A DNA stretch of 64,000 bases from Vibrio diabolicus (lineage in GTDB: Bacteria > Pseudomonadota > Gammaproteobacteria > Enterobacterales > Vibrionaceae). The notes beneath the pieces are model-generated. The model worked only from the letters and a program-made list of their open reading frames with translations. It did no database searches and was not told the DNA's origin. Position 1 is the first letter of the stretch. The number at the start of each line of letters is the position of its first letter. The position numbers and the translations under genes are program-made. The stretch is taken from NCBI GenBank assembly GCA_001048675.1, contig CCKK01000003.1, forward strand, positions 372,001-436,000, read 5' to 3'. Shown in pieces: positions 8,344-17,499 of the stretch.

Positions 8344-9473
8344 TGGATTTATTGCTGATTCTGACTTATACAGCCCTTTGTATCGCCATTTTTAAAGTCT
8401 TTAATATTCCTTTGAACAAATGGACTGTACCCACAGCCGTACTTGGCGGCGTAGTGTTAGTGGGCACACTCGTCCTTCTTATGAACTACAACCACCCATT
8501 TACTCAGTTAGGTAACCAAGTGTTCCCAACTACGCCTATCGTCTCTGGTGTACGTGGCCGCGTTGTGGAAGTGCCCGTTCAAGCGAACCAACCGCTCAAA
8601 ACCGGCGATATTCTTTTCAAAATCGACCCTGTGCCTTTTGAAGCGGAAGTCGCACGCCTTGAAGCGAAAGTGAAAGAAGCAAGCCAAGGTGCGTTGGGTT
8701 TAGAGTCTGACTTGAGAGAAGCAGAAGCGGCAGTTTTGAAAGCGCAAGCCGATAGAGATAAAGCGCAAAGAGAATTTAGCCGATATCAAAGGGGCTTTGA
8801 TCGCGGCGCGTTTACAGAACAAGATCTAGATACTCGACGCCAAGCGTACAAAGCGGCAGAAGCCATGCTAGACGTTGCCATTTTGCAGCAAGAGCAAGCA
8901 CAAATCGCATTAGAGTCGGAAATCGGCGGTGAAAACACCCAAGTCGCGCAACTTCTCGCAGAGCTGCGTAAAGCAGAGTTTAACCTAGAGCAAACCGTCG
9001 TTCGTGCGCCAACCGATGGTTACGTTACGCAATTGGCTTTGCGCCCAGGTGTGATGGCTGTGCCGTTGCCGCTTGCCCCTGCAATGACCTTCGTGCATAC
9101 CGAAGACATTACGTACACCGCTGCGTTCAGACAAAACTCGCTACAACGTTTGAAGGCAGGCTTTGAAGCGGAGTTTATGTTCCGTGCGATACCGGGCAAG
9201 GTATTCCGTGGCGAAGTCATCGACGTGATTCCAGCCATTGGTGAAAGCCAAATTCAAGCCAGAGGTGCTCTGCTTGGTACCGATGCCCTGCGCACAAGCG
9301 GACGTGTATTTGCGAAGCTGAAAATCACGGACGATTTGAGCGAATACCACCTACCAATGGGTACCGCGGTTGAAGTCGCCGTTTACTCAGACAGCTTTAC
9401 TCACGTGTCAGTGATGCGCAAAGTGCTGATTCGCATGAAGAGCTGGCAGAACTATTTGTACCTAGACCATTAA
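8343..9473 (+). CDS. yiaV: HlyD/EmrA-type membrane fusion protein, YiaV-like
   Basis: This 376-residue protein begins with two hydrophobic segments (about 2-20 and 29-48), then the split biotinyl-lipoyl-like barrel (GRVVEVPVQANQPLKTGDILFKIDP at about 75-100 and VRAPTDGYVTQL at about 218-230) around a long alpha-helical hairpin (about 105-200). These are the marks of periplasmic adaptor proteins of the HlyD family. Such proteins bridge an inner membrane exporter and the outer membrane. No ABC or MFS exporter is adjacent; the only partner is the DUF3302 gene it overlaps. Substrate unknown. Confidence 0.88.
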   Translation: MDLLLILTYTALCIAIFKVFNIPLNKWTVPTAVLGGVVLVGTLVLLMNYNHPFTQLGNQVFPTTPIVSGVRGRVVEVPVQANQPLKTGDILFKIDPVPFEAEVARLEAKVKEASQGALGLESDLREAEAAVLKAQADRDKAQREFSRYQRGFDRGAFTEQDLDTRRQAYKAAEAMLDVAILQQEQAQIALESEIGGENTQVAQLLAELRKAEFNLEQTVVRAPTDGYVTQLALRPGVMAVPLPLAPAMTFVHTEDITYTAAFRQNSLQRLKAGFEAEFMFRAIPGKVFRGEVIDVIPAIGESQIQARGALLGTDALRTSGRVFAKLKITDDLSEYHLPMGTAVEVAVYSDSFTHVSVMRKVLIRMKSWQNYLYLDH

Positions 9474-9522
9474 TGAACAGCTAGCTCATTCATTTATCGA
9501 TGAAAATAGTATCAGAAAGTGT

Positions 9523-9551
9523 AATCGGGGGCTGACAATCAGCCTCCGATT
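9523..9551 (+). terminator. Terminator after yiaV
   Basis: AATCGGGGGCTGA pairs with TCAGCCTCCGATT (one G-U pair) around a CAA loop, 50 bases after the yiaV stop. The T-run after it is short and mixed. Confidence 0.65.
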
Positions 9552-9578
9552 TCATTCTAGCCATCCAGACAGATAGCA

Positions 9579-9607
9579 TTCCCACTTTTATCAATATTCT
9601 GTATAAT
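9579..9607 (+). promoter_or_regulatory. Promoter of the ECF transporter operon, with a long leader
   Basis: TTCCCA (9579-9584) and a consensus TATAAT (9602-9607) are separated by 17 bases. The start codon is at 9811, leaving a leader of about 195 bases. I see no riboswitch core I can name in it. The leader accounts for most of the 337-base gap after yiaV. Confidence 0.55.
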
Positions 9608-9810
9608 GCGCGCCTTATTTTTAATGCTTGCTAAAAAACAAAGCCAGTCAAAGGGATACGTGAATCAAATCACACATTTCCTGAAGAAAAATAGAGCAAA
9701 CAATAAGCAGCTTGGTTGTTTTGGATATATGTTACACAATCAAATAACCAATGCTTTCCAACAATATAAATGAACGTTCTTTAAAATCGACCATTGAACT
9801 GAGGTTATCT

Positions 9811-10359
9811 ATGAATCTTTCTGCTAAAACCGTTGTGGTTATTGCAATTGGTGCTGCTCTTTACGGCATCGGTGGCTTACCTATGTTTGGCATCCCTGTG
9901 TTTGCAAACACAACGCTAAAACCAGCCATGGCAGTATTAGCATTGTTCTCAGTACTATTTGGCCCACTTGTTGGCTTTTTGGTTGGTTTTATTGGCCACT
10001 GGGTCACTGACCTATTCGCAGGTTGGGGCGTATGGCTCACTTGGGTACTTGGTTCAGGTATTGTTGGTTTGATTATCGGTCTATTCCCTTCTCTAACGCG
10101 CTACCGTTTAGAGAAAGGCGATTTCAATATGAAAGACTTCGCGTTATTCGTAGTACTTGCGCTATTAGGCAACGTATTTGGTTACGGTTGCTCTGCATTC
10201 CTCGACACGATTTTATACGCAGAACCGTTCACTAAAGTGTTTACCCAGCTTTCAATTATCGCGATCGGTAACACTATTCTTATTGCTATTGTTGGCTTCT
10301 TCATTCTTAAGTCTGTCGCTAAACGTAACAAGCAAAGCCGTAACTTAACAGAGGCTTAA
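9811..10359 (+). CDS. ECF transporter S component, UPF0397 family
   Basis: This hydrophobic protein (182 residues from the chosen start) has five to six membrane segments and matches the UPF0397 family of energy-coupling-factor substrate-binding (S) components. It would capture a vitamin-like small molecule for import by the ATPases and T protein encoded next. I chose the ATG at 9811 because it follows a GAGG ribosome site and gives the usual family length; an earlier in-frame ATG at 9751 adds 20 polar residues unlike the family. The substrate is not known. Members are often labelled riboflavin or cobalt carriers by analogy only. Confidence 0.85.
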
Positions 10360-10365
10360 TGTCGA

Positions 10366-12106
10366 ATGACAATCGAATTTTCTAACTTCTCTTTTAGATA
10401 TGAGTCGCTGGACAAACCGACGCTAAAAAATATCAATCTAAGGATAGAGAAAGGAGAGAAAATCGTCATTATCGGTCCAAGTGGTAGTGGTAAATCTACC
10501 CTTGGGCAATGTCTTAACGGACTGATCCCACACGCAATCAAAGGGGAAACCAGTGGAACATTGACCATCAATGGTCAAGACACCGCCCCTTTCGATATGC
10601 ACCAACACACTGAGCAAGTTGGCACCGTACTGCAAGATACGGACAGCCAATTTGTCGGCTTGAGCATTGGCGAAGACATCGCATTTGCGCTGGAAAACCA
10701 GCTAACTTCTAACATCGACATGTACCCATTGGTCAAAGCCACGGCCAAAATGGTCGACTTGGAACAGATGTTAGATCGCTCTCCCCACGATTTATCTGGC
10801 GGGCAGAAACAGCGTGTTTCTTTGGCGGGCATTCTCGTCGATGACGTCGATATCCTTTTGTTTGATGAACCACTAGCTGCGCTTGACCCTAAAACGGGTA
10901 AAAAAACCAATCGAGATCATCGATGAGCTACACCGCGAAACAGGCAAAACCATCGTAATCATTGAGCATCGTCTTGAGGACGTTCTGCATCGCTCAATTG
11001 ACCGTATTATCTTGATGGAAAGCGGCGAAATCATTGCCGATACAACGCCAGATGAAATTTTAGCGTCGCCTCTGCTAGAAGATTACGGCATCCGCGAACC
11101 GCTTTATATTTCGGCTCTGAAAGAAGCAGGCTGCGCGATTGAGGGCGATGCAAAACCTTCTAGCTTAACTACCTTACCGTTGGAGCAATATAAACCAACA
11201 GTACAAGCATGGTTTGATGGTTCAACAGCACAACCACCTAAAACGCCAGCCGAGACTTTGCTTGAAGTCCGTGGCCTCACCTATTCTTACGACGGTGAGA
11301 AAAACGCGTTAGAAGACGTGAGTTTTGACATCAAGCGTGGCGAGTTTGTCTCTGTACTTGGCAAAAATGGCTCGGGTAAATCGACCATCACCAAACTGAT
11401 TATGGGCGTTATTGAAGCGGATAGCGGCTCAATGAGCTTTAATGGTCAAGATCTTAACGAACTGACCATCTTCGAGCGCAGCCAGAAAGTGGGCGTGGTG
11501 ATGCAAAACCCGAATCACATGATTTCCCATCACATGATTTTCGACGAAGTGGCCTTCGGCCTCCGTAATCGTGGCATTGAGGAGAAACAAATCGAAGCTA
11601 AAGTACTTGAAGTCCTTGAGCTGTGCGGTTTGAGCAAATACCGTCACTGGCCAATCGAAGCATTGAGCTACGGCCAGAAAAAGCGCGTAACCATTGCGTC
11701 AATTTTGGTCTTGGAACCAGAACTTCTGATCCTTGATGAACCGACGGCAGGTCAGGACTACCGGAACTACACGTCTATGCTGAGTTTCATCGAAAAGCTC
11801 AATCGCGAGTTGGGCGTAACCGTGATGATCATCTCCCACGACATGCATTTAGTGCTGGAATACACCACACGCTCTATAGTGATTGCAGACAGCAAATTAG
11901 TCGCGGATGCACCAATGACGCAGGTATTCAGCAGTCCAGAGCTACTAGACCAAGCAAACCTCACCACAACAAGTCTGTTTGAGTTGGCTACGAAAGTTGG
12001 CATCGAAGACACCAATGGCTTTATGCAGCATTTTATCAATGTAGAAAAAGCGCACCGCCAACAAAAAAGCAGCGAAGTAAACCAACCAGAGAAAGCGGTG
12101 GCATGA
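10366..12106 (+). pseudogene. ECF transporter double ATPase (EcfA-EcfA'), frameshifted as read
   Basis: Two ABC ATPase halves make one protein of about 579 residues. The first half has GPSGSGKST, LSGGQ and LLFDEPLAALD; the second has GKNGSGKST, LSYGQ (a known variant) and LLILDEPTAGQD. The reading frame breaks after the first half: an A7 run at 10900-10906 shifts it and a stop follows at 10924-10926. Removing one A joins KTGKK directly to PIEIIDELHRETGKT, the expected helical continuation. The second part is open from 10883 in the other frame to 12106. The ATPase would power the S component upstream and EcfT downstream (4-base ATGA overlap). A homopolymer error is more likely than a dead gene, because everything after the shift is well conserved. 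Confidence 0.88.
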
Positions 12107-12942
12107 AAGACAATAAGATGAAGTTTGGTATCAACTACATCGATACCCAATCGCCACTTCATAAGTTGAATGGCATTACTAAGTTCTTGCTTTTCATTGC
12201 TTGGATAACGGTGGTGTTGACCACGTTTGACTTGCGAATCATTGCACTGTTGATCGTGCTTGGTTTGGGCTTATTGAAAATGACCAAAGTGCCATTTCAT
12301 GTCTACAAACCACTTTTACTCGGTACAGGCACGGTATTGCTGATCAATGCCCTGTTTATGTTCGCGTTAGCACCGCAACAAGGTACTGAGTTCATGGGCT
12401 CATCAACGGTTTTACTCTCATTACCCGGTAATTACTCGCTCACTCAAGAGACGTTGTTTTATCTAGTAACAGTGACGTTGAAATACTTCAGCATGTTCCC
12501 AATCGCGTTAGTGTTTGTATTTACCACTCACCCGACGGAGTTTTCAGCTAGCTTGAACCGCTTGGGTGTGCCTTACAAAATCGCCTATGCCGTGAGCTTA
12601 ACGCTGCGCTACTTGCCGGAAGTGAAAAAGGACTTTGTTAACATCATGCACGCGCAACAAGCACGCGGAGTAGAACTGAGTAAGAAGGCTCCGTTGTTCA
12701 CTCGTATGAAGAACGTGGCAAAGATTCTTGGCCCTCTGATTTTCTCTAGTTTGGACAGAGCAGACCAAATCTCAAACGCGATGACGCTACGTGGTTTTGG
12801 CCGTCACTCATCTCGCACCTGGTACAGCCTAAAACCCCTGACCAAAGCCGATATGATCTGCATGGCGGGGATTGCAGTGATAGTGATTGCTGCGATCAGC
12901 AAGCGTGTTATGGACACACAACTGTTCTGGTATCCGTTTTAA
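12103..12942 (+). CDS. ecfT: ECF transporter T component (EcfT, CbiQ-like)
   Basis: This 279-residue membrane protein has about five to six transmembrane segments and two Ala-Arg-Gly type coupling motifs in the cytoplasmic loops (QQARGVEL and MTLRGFG), by which EcfT proteins grip the two ATPases. It overlaps the ATPase gene by four bases (ATGA), so the S-AA-T order forms one operon. The complete set implies an autonomous (group I) ECF importer dedicated to the UPF0397 S component, not a shared group II module. Confidence 0.9.
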   Translation: MKDNKMKFGINYIDTQSPLHKLNGITKFLLFIAWITVVLTTFDLRIIALLIVLGLGLLKMTKVPFHVYKPLLLGTGTVLLINALFMFALAPQQGTEFMGSSTVLLSLPGNYSLTQETLFYLVTVTLKYFSMFPIALVFVFTTHPTEFSASLNRLGVPYKIAYAVSLTLRYLPEVKKDFVNIMHAQQARGVELSKKAPLFTRMKNVAKILGPLIFSSLDRADQISNAMTLRGFGRHSSRTWYSLKPLTKADMICMAGIAVIVIAAISKRVMDTQLFWYPF

Positions 12943-12961
12943 ATTCTAAAGCTTCAAGCTG

Positions 12962-12997
12962 AACATAACGTGGTTAGTGTTGTGACCACGTTATGTT
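12962..12997 (+). terminator. Terminator of the ECF operon
   Basis: AACATAACGTGG and CCACGTTATGTT form a perfect 12-pair stem around a 12-base loop, 20 bases after the ecfT stop. A pyrimidine-rich stretch follows rather than a clean T-run. Confidence 0.65.
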
Positions 12998-13066
12998 TCC
13001 CTCTTTCTCCTCGATAACCCGCTCATTAGCCTCTTGCTTGCAGGTGCTCAAAATAGGCGTGTAATC

Positions 13067-13378
13067 TCAGCGGCTCGTTGATATGCCAGAAAGTTGCTTA
13101 TTTAAGCGACCAACATGAACTAAACTCATCAGTTTTATCAGAGGCTTAATGATCAACTGTGCGCTGCCTACGATGAACAGCCAAGTCCCGCTTTCAATCA
13201 ACGAATCATTCAAAAAGAAAAAACTACCAATTAAAAACCAAATAGCTATGAGCAGATCGTTGGCAGCACCTAACGCCTCATAGCGACGTTGAATAACGAC
13301 GTGACGGTTTCCTAGATCTAAATCCAACTCCCTGCCATGTACCTGCACTGTAAAACCCTCCTTAGTGTTTCGACTCAT
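13067..13378 (-). CDS. Small YrhK-like membrane protein
   Basis: The C-terminal two thirds match the YrhK-like domain: a VVIQRRYEALGAAND stretch followed by two hydrophobic segments. I start at the ATG at 13378 (MSRNTKEGF), giving 103 residues; in-frame starts at 13405 and 13462 would add a hydrophobic N terminus that reads less like coding sequence. Ribosome sites are weak for all three. The function is unknown. It stands alone, leftward, between the ECF operon and the MFS gene. Confidence 0.65.
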   Translation of the reverse strand: MSRNTKEGFTVQVHGRELDLDLGNRHVVIQRRYEALGAANDLLIAIWFLIGSFFFLNDSLIESGTWLFIVGSAQLIIKPLIKLMSLVHVGRLNKQLSGISTSR

Positions 13379-13476
13379 GTTGTATCCGAGTAATTTCAAC
13401 ATACTTAGGTATAAAACCCTAACGGACCCAATAGATATGTACAACCATAGAAGACACAACATGAGGATAAAGAAAA

Positions 13477-13492
13477 GGGTGCCTAAGCACCC
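13477..13492 (-). terminator. Terminator after the MFS gene
   Basis: Read leftward, GGGTGC-TTAG-GCACCC is followed by TTTTCTTT, 58 bases past the MFS stop codon. The stem is only six pairs but GC-rich. Confidence 0.65.
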
Positions 13493-13549
13493 AAGTCAAT
13501 AAAGCTATTAACAGTAATTAACTTCTATTACTAGATAGTAAGTACCAAC

Positions 13550-14731
13550 TTAGCTCCACTTTAATAAGCGGGTCTCATTGCCCTCTTCTGGCTTCGCTGG
13601 AATATTGAGTGACAGCAGTAAGCTCACAGCCGCCATACCTGCACCGATGTAAAATACACTAGCAGGAGAAACCAGCCAAATCACACCGAACGTAACAGGT
13701 ATCACAACCGCCGCAATATGGTTAATAGTAAACGCAACCCCAGCGGTCGACGCCATATCGGCAGGATCGGCAATTTTTTGGAAGTAGGTTTTGATAGCAA
13801 GCGCTAGCGCGAAGAACAAATGGTCGACAACATACAATGCAGCGGCCCACTCCGCAGTTTGCACCAAACCATAACCGACGAATACGAAGATCAAACCGAC
13901 GTACTCAAACATCAGCGCTTTACGCTCACCAACAACGCCGATGAAGCGGCCGATTCGCTTCGCAAACAAGAAGTTAAAGACATAGTTGATCAAAAACAGC
14001 AAGGTAATGTCTGCGGCAGAGTAGCCAAACTTCTCTACCATCAAGAAGCCAGCGAAAACAGTGAAAATCTGACGGCGAGCACCACTCATAAACGTGAGCG
14101 CATAGTACAACCAGTAACGTTTACGCAGAATGAGTTTCTTGTTTTGAGGCACTTTTGTTTTAAATTGAGGGAAAGCAAATGCCATCACCAAAATAAGCAC
14201 AAAACCTAGGCCACCAGCCATTAAGTAGACCGTTTTAAAATCAAGTTTGAGCTGTTCGAGCGAAACCCAAATCACACCGTAGGTAAACAGAGAAGCCAAA
14301 GCCCCAACAGAAATAAATTTACCCAACATTTCCGGGGCTTCTTCTTTCGATAGCCATTGTAAAGACAAAGACTGCTTTAGTGTTTCAAAGTAGTGGAAAC
14401 CGGTGGACATTAACAAGGTGGTAAAAAGTAGACCGTATAAAGTGGGAAAATAACCTGTTAATGCCGTACCAAGCGTAAGCATCGCCAAAGAGACGAGCAT
14501 AAAGCGTTGTTCACGGATAAAAAGTAAAACGAATACCGCGGTGAAAGCGAGAAAGCCAGGTACTTCTCTAACACTTTGAAGTAAACCGATATCAGCGCCA
14601 TCAAAGTTCGCTTTCTCGATAACGAAGTTGTTCAACAACGCCATCCAGGTAGAAAAAGCAATGGGCACGATAATGGAAATTAACAGGAGGAAATTTTGCG
14701 GCGTTCTCCAGCCTTGCGATGAGGTAGTCAT
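13550..14731 (-). CDS. MFS transporter
   Basis: This 393-residue protein has about 12 hydrophobic segments typical of the major facilitator superfamily, with a charged central loop near residues 195-210 (KTKVPQNKKLILRKRY). No family-specific substrate motif is visible. It lies downstream of napGH on the same strand, but a 200-base gap with a hairpin separates them, so it is probably its own unit. Ribosome site AAAGGAAAC precedes the ATG. Substrate unknown. Confidence 0.85.
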   Translation of the reverse strand: MTTSSQGWRTPQNFLLLISIIVPIAFSTWMALLNNFVIEKANFDGADIGLLQSVREVPGFLAFTAVFVLLFIREQRFMLVSLAMLTLGTALTGYFPTLYGLLFTTLLMSTGFHYFETLKQSLSLQWLSKEEAPEMLGKFISVGALASLFTYGVIWVSLEQLKLDFKTVYLMAGGLGFVLILVMAFAFPQFKTKVPQNKKLILRKRYWLYYALTFMSGARRQIFTVFAGFLMVEKFGYSAADITLLFLINYVFNFLFAKRIGRFIGVVGERKALMFEYVGLIFVFVGYGLVQTAEWAAALYVVDHLFFALALAIKTYFQKIADPADMASTAGVAFTINHIAAVVIPVTFGVIWLVSPASVFYIGAGMAAVSLLLSLNIPAKPEEGNETRLLKWS

Positions 14732-14850
14732 GATGTTTCCTTTAAATATGAAGGCATCATCATAGCTTCAAATGTAACAAATTCGCAATATCATTATTAT
14801 TTTCAACCCTGGCCAAGCAGATACGGTGTAGAGATATTGTTATGAAAATA

Positions 14851-14886
14851 AACATCGCACTCAATTCCTTGGTTAAGCGCGATGTT
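14851..14886 (-). terminator. Probable terminator after napGH
   Basis: AACATCGC (14851-14858) pairs with GCGATGTT (14879-14886) with a 20-base loop; read leftward it is followed by TTATTTTC. It lies 50 bases past the napH stop codon. Confidence 0.5.
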
Positions 14887-14935
14887 GAAATATCGAGAGA
14901 AATAGGTAAAAACGCCAGTGATGAAGCTCAGTAAC

Positions 14936-15790
14936 TTAATCGATATTCTTTACTGTTAGACGATTCTTAAATTCAAACACATGTTCTGGACACACATCCA
15001 AACAGCGGCCACAACTAATGCAGTTTTGATCCATAACTCGACGATCTCCCTCTTTCAATGGTTGTCGAAGCACTTCAGGTTCTGGGCAGACGTAAAAGCA
15101 ATCCATGCATTTGGTGCAATCTTCGCGGCGTACAGCGGTAACGCGCAACAGGCTTTTTCGGCCTATCACACCATAGGTAGCACCCAGTGGACATAAGTGC
15201 CCACACCACCCATGCTCAACTAAGAGTAAATCCAGTACGAACACCAGTGCGATCAACACCCAACCTGCGCCCATCCCAAACACCAATCCGCGATGCAATG
15301 CCGCCACTGGATCTAACCATGTCCAAAGAATCGCGCCAGACAGAGCACTACCCAACATCAAAACAGGGATCAGCCAATAACGAATAGTAGGAGACCAACG
15401 ATAGCTCGCTTTAATGTTGAGCTTTCTGCGCAGCCAAGCCGCCAAATCTGTCACGACATTTAACGGGCACACCCACGCACAAAATGCGCGCGGTGCTAAA
15501 ATCGCGTAGAACACCACGACAATCACTACGCCTAACAGCGCATTAAACTCCGGAACATGCCCTGTCGCCAAAGCTTGAAGCAAAATTAACGGGTCACTTA
15601 ACGGCACTGCATCGAGCAACATACTCGATGAGAGGTTACCAGTTAGAGCCCCTAATGTCGGCCCAGCCATAAACAGCGCAATGATGGTGAGCTGGCATAG
15701 TCTGCGTAAAATCAAAAACCGATGCGCGCGCCACCAGCCAAGCTTTTCAACCGCTTCTTTGCCAGCATTTTGAGCTAAGTTCTTTGCCAT
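14936..15790 (-). CDS. napH: Quinol dehydrogenase membrane subunit NapH
   Basis: This 284-residue protein has four to five membrane segments, two conserved Cys-Pro motifs (CAWVCP and CGHLCP) facing the cytoplasm, and a C-terminal pair of [4Fe-4S] motifs (CTKCMDCFYVCPEP and CISCGRCLDVCP). That is the NapH layout. NapH oxidises menaquinol or ubiquinol in the membrane and passes electrons to NapG. It overlaps napG by one base (TAATG). No napA, napB or napC is nearby, so electrons must go to an acceptor encoded elsewhere. Confidence 0.93.
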   Translation of the reverse strand: MAKNLAQNAGKEAVEKLGWWRAHRFLILRRLCQLTIIALFMAGPTLGALTGNLSSSMLLDAVPLSDPLILLQALATGHVPEFNALLGVVIVVVFYAILAPRAFCAWVCPLNVVTDLAAWLRRKLNIKASYRWSPTIRYWLIPVLMLGSALSGAILWTWLDPVAALHRGLVFGMGAGWVLIALVFVLDLLLVEHGWCGHLCPLGATYGVIGRKSLLRVTAVRREDCTKCMDCFYVCPEPEVLRQPLKEGDRRVMDQNCISCGRCLDVCPEHVFEFKNRLTVKNID

Positions 15791-16560
15791 TACTTACCTC
15801 CTTTTAGCGATTCAAGCGCACCTTCCGGTACAGGCGTCTCACTAGGGAGGATATTTTCGAGTGGTTTGTCGATCTCTTTCCAACCAAAATTGTAGTGACT
15901 GCCCACTTTGCCTTTCGCCAAATCCGTCGGGACGACTTTAATAGCAGCGACATCCAACACGCACGCTTGTTCGCACTTACCGCATCCGGTACACACTTCG
16001 GAATTCACTGTTGGGATAAGTTTGGCGTGATAACCGGTTCGGTCGTTGTGAACCATCTCTAACGTGATGGCTTCATCAATCAGCGGACAAACGCGATAAC
16101 AAACGTCGCATCGTAATCCTTGCCAGTTAAGGCAAGTTTCATGGTCAATAAGAACCGCTGTACCCATTCGAGCATCATCAATATCGGTTAGTTTCGGATC
16201 CAGCGCCCCACTCGGACAAGCGACAACACAAGGAATGTCTTCGCACATTTCGCAGGGAATATCGCGCGCAGTAAAGTAAGGAGAACCAGTGGCTACAGGA
16301 GAAAGTAATGTCGCGAGTTTCAATGTGTCGTAAGGGCATGCTTGAACACACAAGCCACATCGAATACAGGCTGATTCGAAATCGCCTTCTGGCAAAGCAC
16401 CGGGTGGGCGAATAGGCACACCTTTCGTTTCTCGAGCTTGGCTTTGCAGCGATTGTAAGCCCAACACACATGCCGCTGCGCCAACACCAGCCGCAGTTCG
16501 GACAGTATCACGCAAAAATCGACGCCGACTTTGCGATGTTTTAGACTGAGAGGATTTCAT
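15790..16560 (-). CDS. napG: Periplasmic ferredoxin-type protein NapG
   Basis: This 256-residue protein starts with a twin-arginine signal (SRRRFLRDT at residues 11-19) and an Ala-rich h-region, so it is exported folded by Tat. Four Cys clusters for [4Fe-4S] centres follow: [43 protein letters not shown] and [12 protein letters not shown]. NapG relays electrons from NapH to periplasmic acceptors, classically the nitrate reductase NapAB. FNR-like and NarP-like sites lie 70-110 bases upstream, which fits anaerobic and nitrate control. A GAGG ribosome site precedes the ATG. Confidence 0.94.
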   Translation of the reverse strand: MKSSQSKTSQSRRRFLRDTVRTAAGVGAAACVLGLQSLQSQARETKGVPIRPPGALPEGDFESACIRCGLCVQACPYDTLKLATLLSPVATGSPYFTARDIPCEMCEDIPCVVACPSGALDPKLTDIDDARMGTAVLIDHETCLNWQGLRCDVCYRVCPLIDEAITLEMVHNDRTGYHAKLIPTVNSEVCTGCGKCEQACVLDVAAIKVVPTDLAKGKVGSHYNFGWKEIDKPLENILPSETPVPEGALESLKGGK

Positions 16561-16627
16561 GCTATTTCCTCAACGAAACTCCTTTATCAAGTTAAGCATA
16601 AATAGCGCTAAACGTACCTCTTCCCCA

Positions 16628-16643
16628 TACCTCATAAGAGGTA
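16628..16643 (-). promoter_or_regulatory. NarP/NarL-like 7-2-7 site
   Basis: Read leftward the site is TACCTCTTATGAGGTA. The first heptamer fits the TACYYMT consensus fully and the second fits AKKRGTA at five of seven. It lies between the FNR-like box and a candidate -10 (around 16599-16604), about 70-80 bases before the napG ATG, near the position where NarP acts in the E. coli nap promoter. Confidence 0.5.
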
Positions 16644-16656
16644 ACTCCACCCTCAA

Positions 16657-16670
16657 TTGATTCAAGTCAA
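16657..16670 (-). promoter_or_regulatory. FNR-like box upstream of napGH
   Basis: TTGATTCAAGTCAA on the plus strand (TTGACTTGAATCAA leftward) matches the FNR consensus TTGAT-N4-ATCAA at nine of ten positions. It is centred 28 bases upstream of the NarP-like site. The remainder of the 395-base gap up to the acetyltransferase gene is AT-rich with no further site I can name. Confidence 0.6.
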
Positions 16671-16955
16671 CTGATGTACAGTGCCGTCGTCACAGTTTGA
16701 ATAATTCCATTTATTTCCTCCAACGTGAAATTCACCACTATACTCTGCCGTGCACGCCATTTTCAGTACAATAATTCAACACCTTTGCAATCTATTCGCT
16801 AAATTCAAAGATAAATGACTACTAAAATTTAGAAAAACATCGCTATAACAACCTAATTTAAAAGGTGTTTATCTCTCAAACCTCAAAAAATACTATCCAA
16901 AATAAGGAACTGTGGTTAGATTGAAAATTAATACTAAAAAGCGAAGGAGAGAAGC

Positions 16956-17456
16956 ATGGAAATTATCGTACGTCCAACAACCGTTGAAGACGCAGCGGCA
17001 CTCGTAGAAATCTATTCACAACCAAAAGCACAACGTGAAACCCTGCAACTCCCAAAACCTTCGCTCGCAATGTGGGTAGAACGATTGTCAAATATGCCCG
17101 CTGGCGTTTACAGCTACGTCGCTGAAATCGATGGCAAAGTAGTGGGTAACATTGGCTTTCACCACTCACAGCGTCCAAGAACGGCGCACACGGCCGCGTT
17201 TGGTATTGGCGTTCACGACCAGTTTCACGGCCTAGGCGTGGGAAGTAAGTTAATTGAAACCATCATCGAGTTGGCGGATAACTGGTTGAATGTAAGACGC
17301 ATCCAGTTAGAAGTGAATGCCGACAACGAGGCCGCGATTGGCCTGTACAAAAAGCATGGTTTTGAAATTGAAGGAGAGGCGATTGATGGCTCCTTCCGAG
17401 ATGGCGAGTTCATCAATACCTATTACATGGCACGTATCAGGCCAAGTAAAAAATAA
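16956..17456 (+). CDS. yhhY: GNAT acetyltransferase, YhhY-like
   Basis: This 166-residue protein covers a single GNAT fold: the acetyl-CoA loop reads GLGVGSKLIE near residues 91-100, and the C-terminal NADNEAAIGLYKKHGFEIEG block is typical. The overall match is to E. coli YhhY (AaaT), which acetylates some amino acids, including aromatic ones. GGAGAG lies just before the ATG. It is monocistronic, ended by a hairpin shared with the convergent gene. Substrate is by analogy only. Confidence 0.85.
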   Translation: MEIIVRPTTVEDAAALVEIYSQPKAQRETLQLPKPSLAMWVERLSNMPAGVYSYVAEIDGKVVGNIGFHHSQRPRTAHTAAFGIGVHDQFHGLGVGSKLIETIIELADNWLNVRRIQLEVNADNEAAIGLYKKHGFEIEGEAIDGSFRDGEFINTYYMARIRPSKK

Positions 17457-17460
17457 ATCA

Positions 17461-17483
17461 AAGCCTCCTAATTGGAGGCTTTT
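17461..17483. terminator. Bidirectional terminator
   Basis: AAGCCTCC-TAATT-GGAGGCTT with TTTCTTCTT on the plus side and TTTGATTT on the minus side lies between two convergent genes. Confidence 0.8.
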
Positions 17484-17499
17484 CTTCTTAAACTTCTAC

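Noticed and set aside
9620..9810. Known riboswitch (FMN, TPP, cobalamin or preQ1) before the ECF operon
   Set aside because: I could not find the conserved core of any of these classes by eye.
10366..12106. Programmed frameshift in the ECF ATPase
   Set aside because: No stimulatory structure or recoding context was evident, and three other genes carry similar single-base gains; error is simpler.
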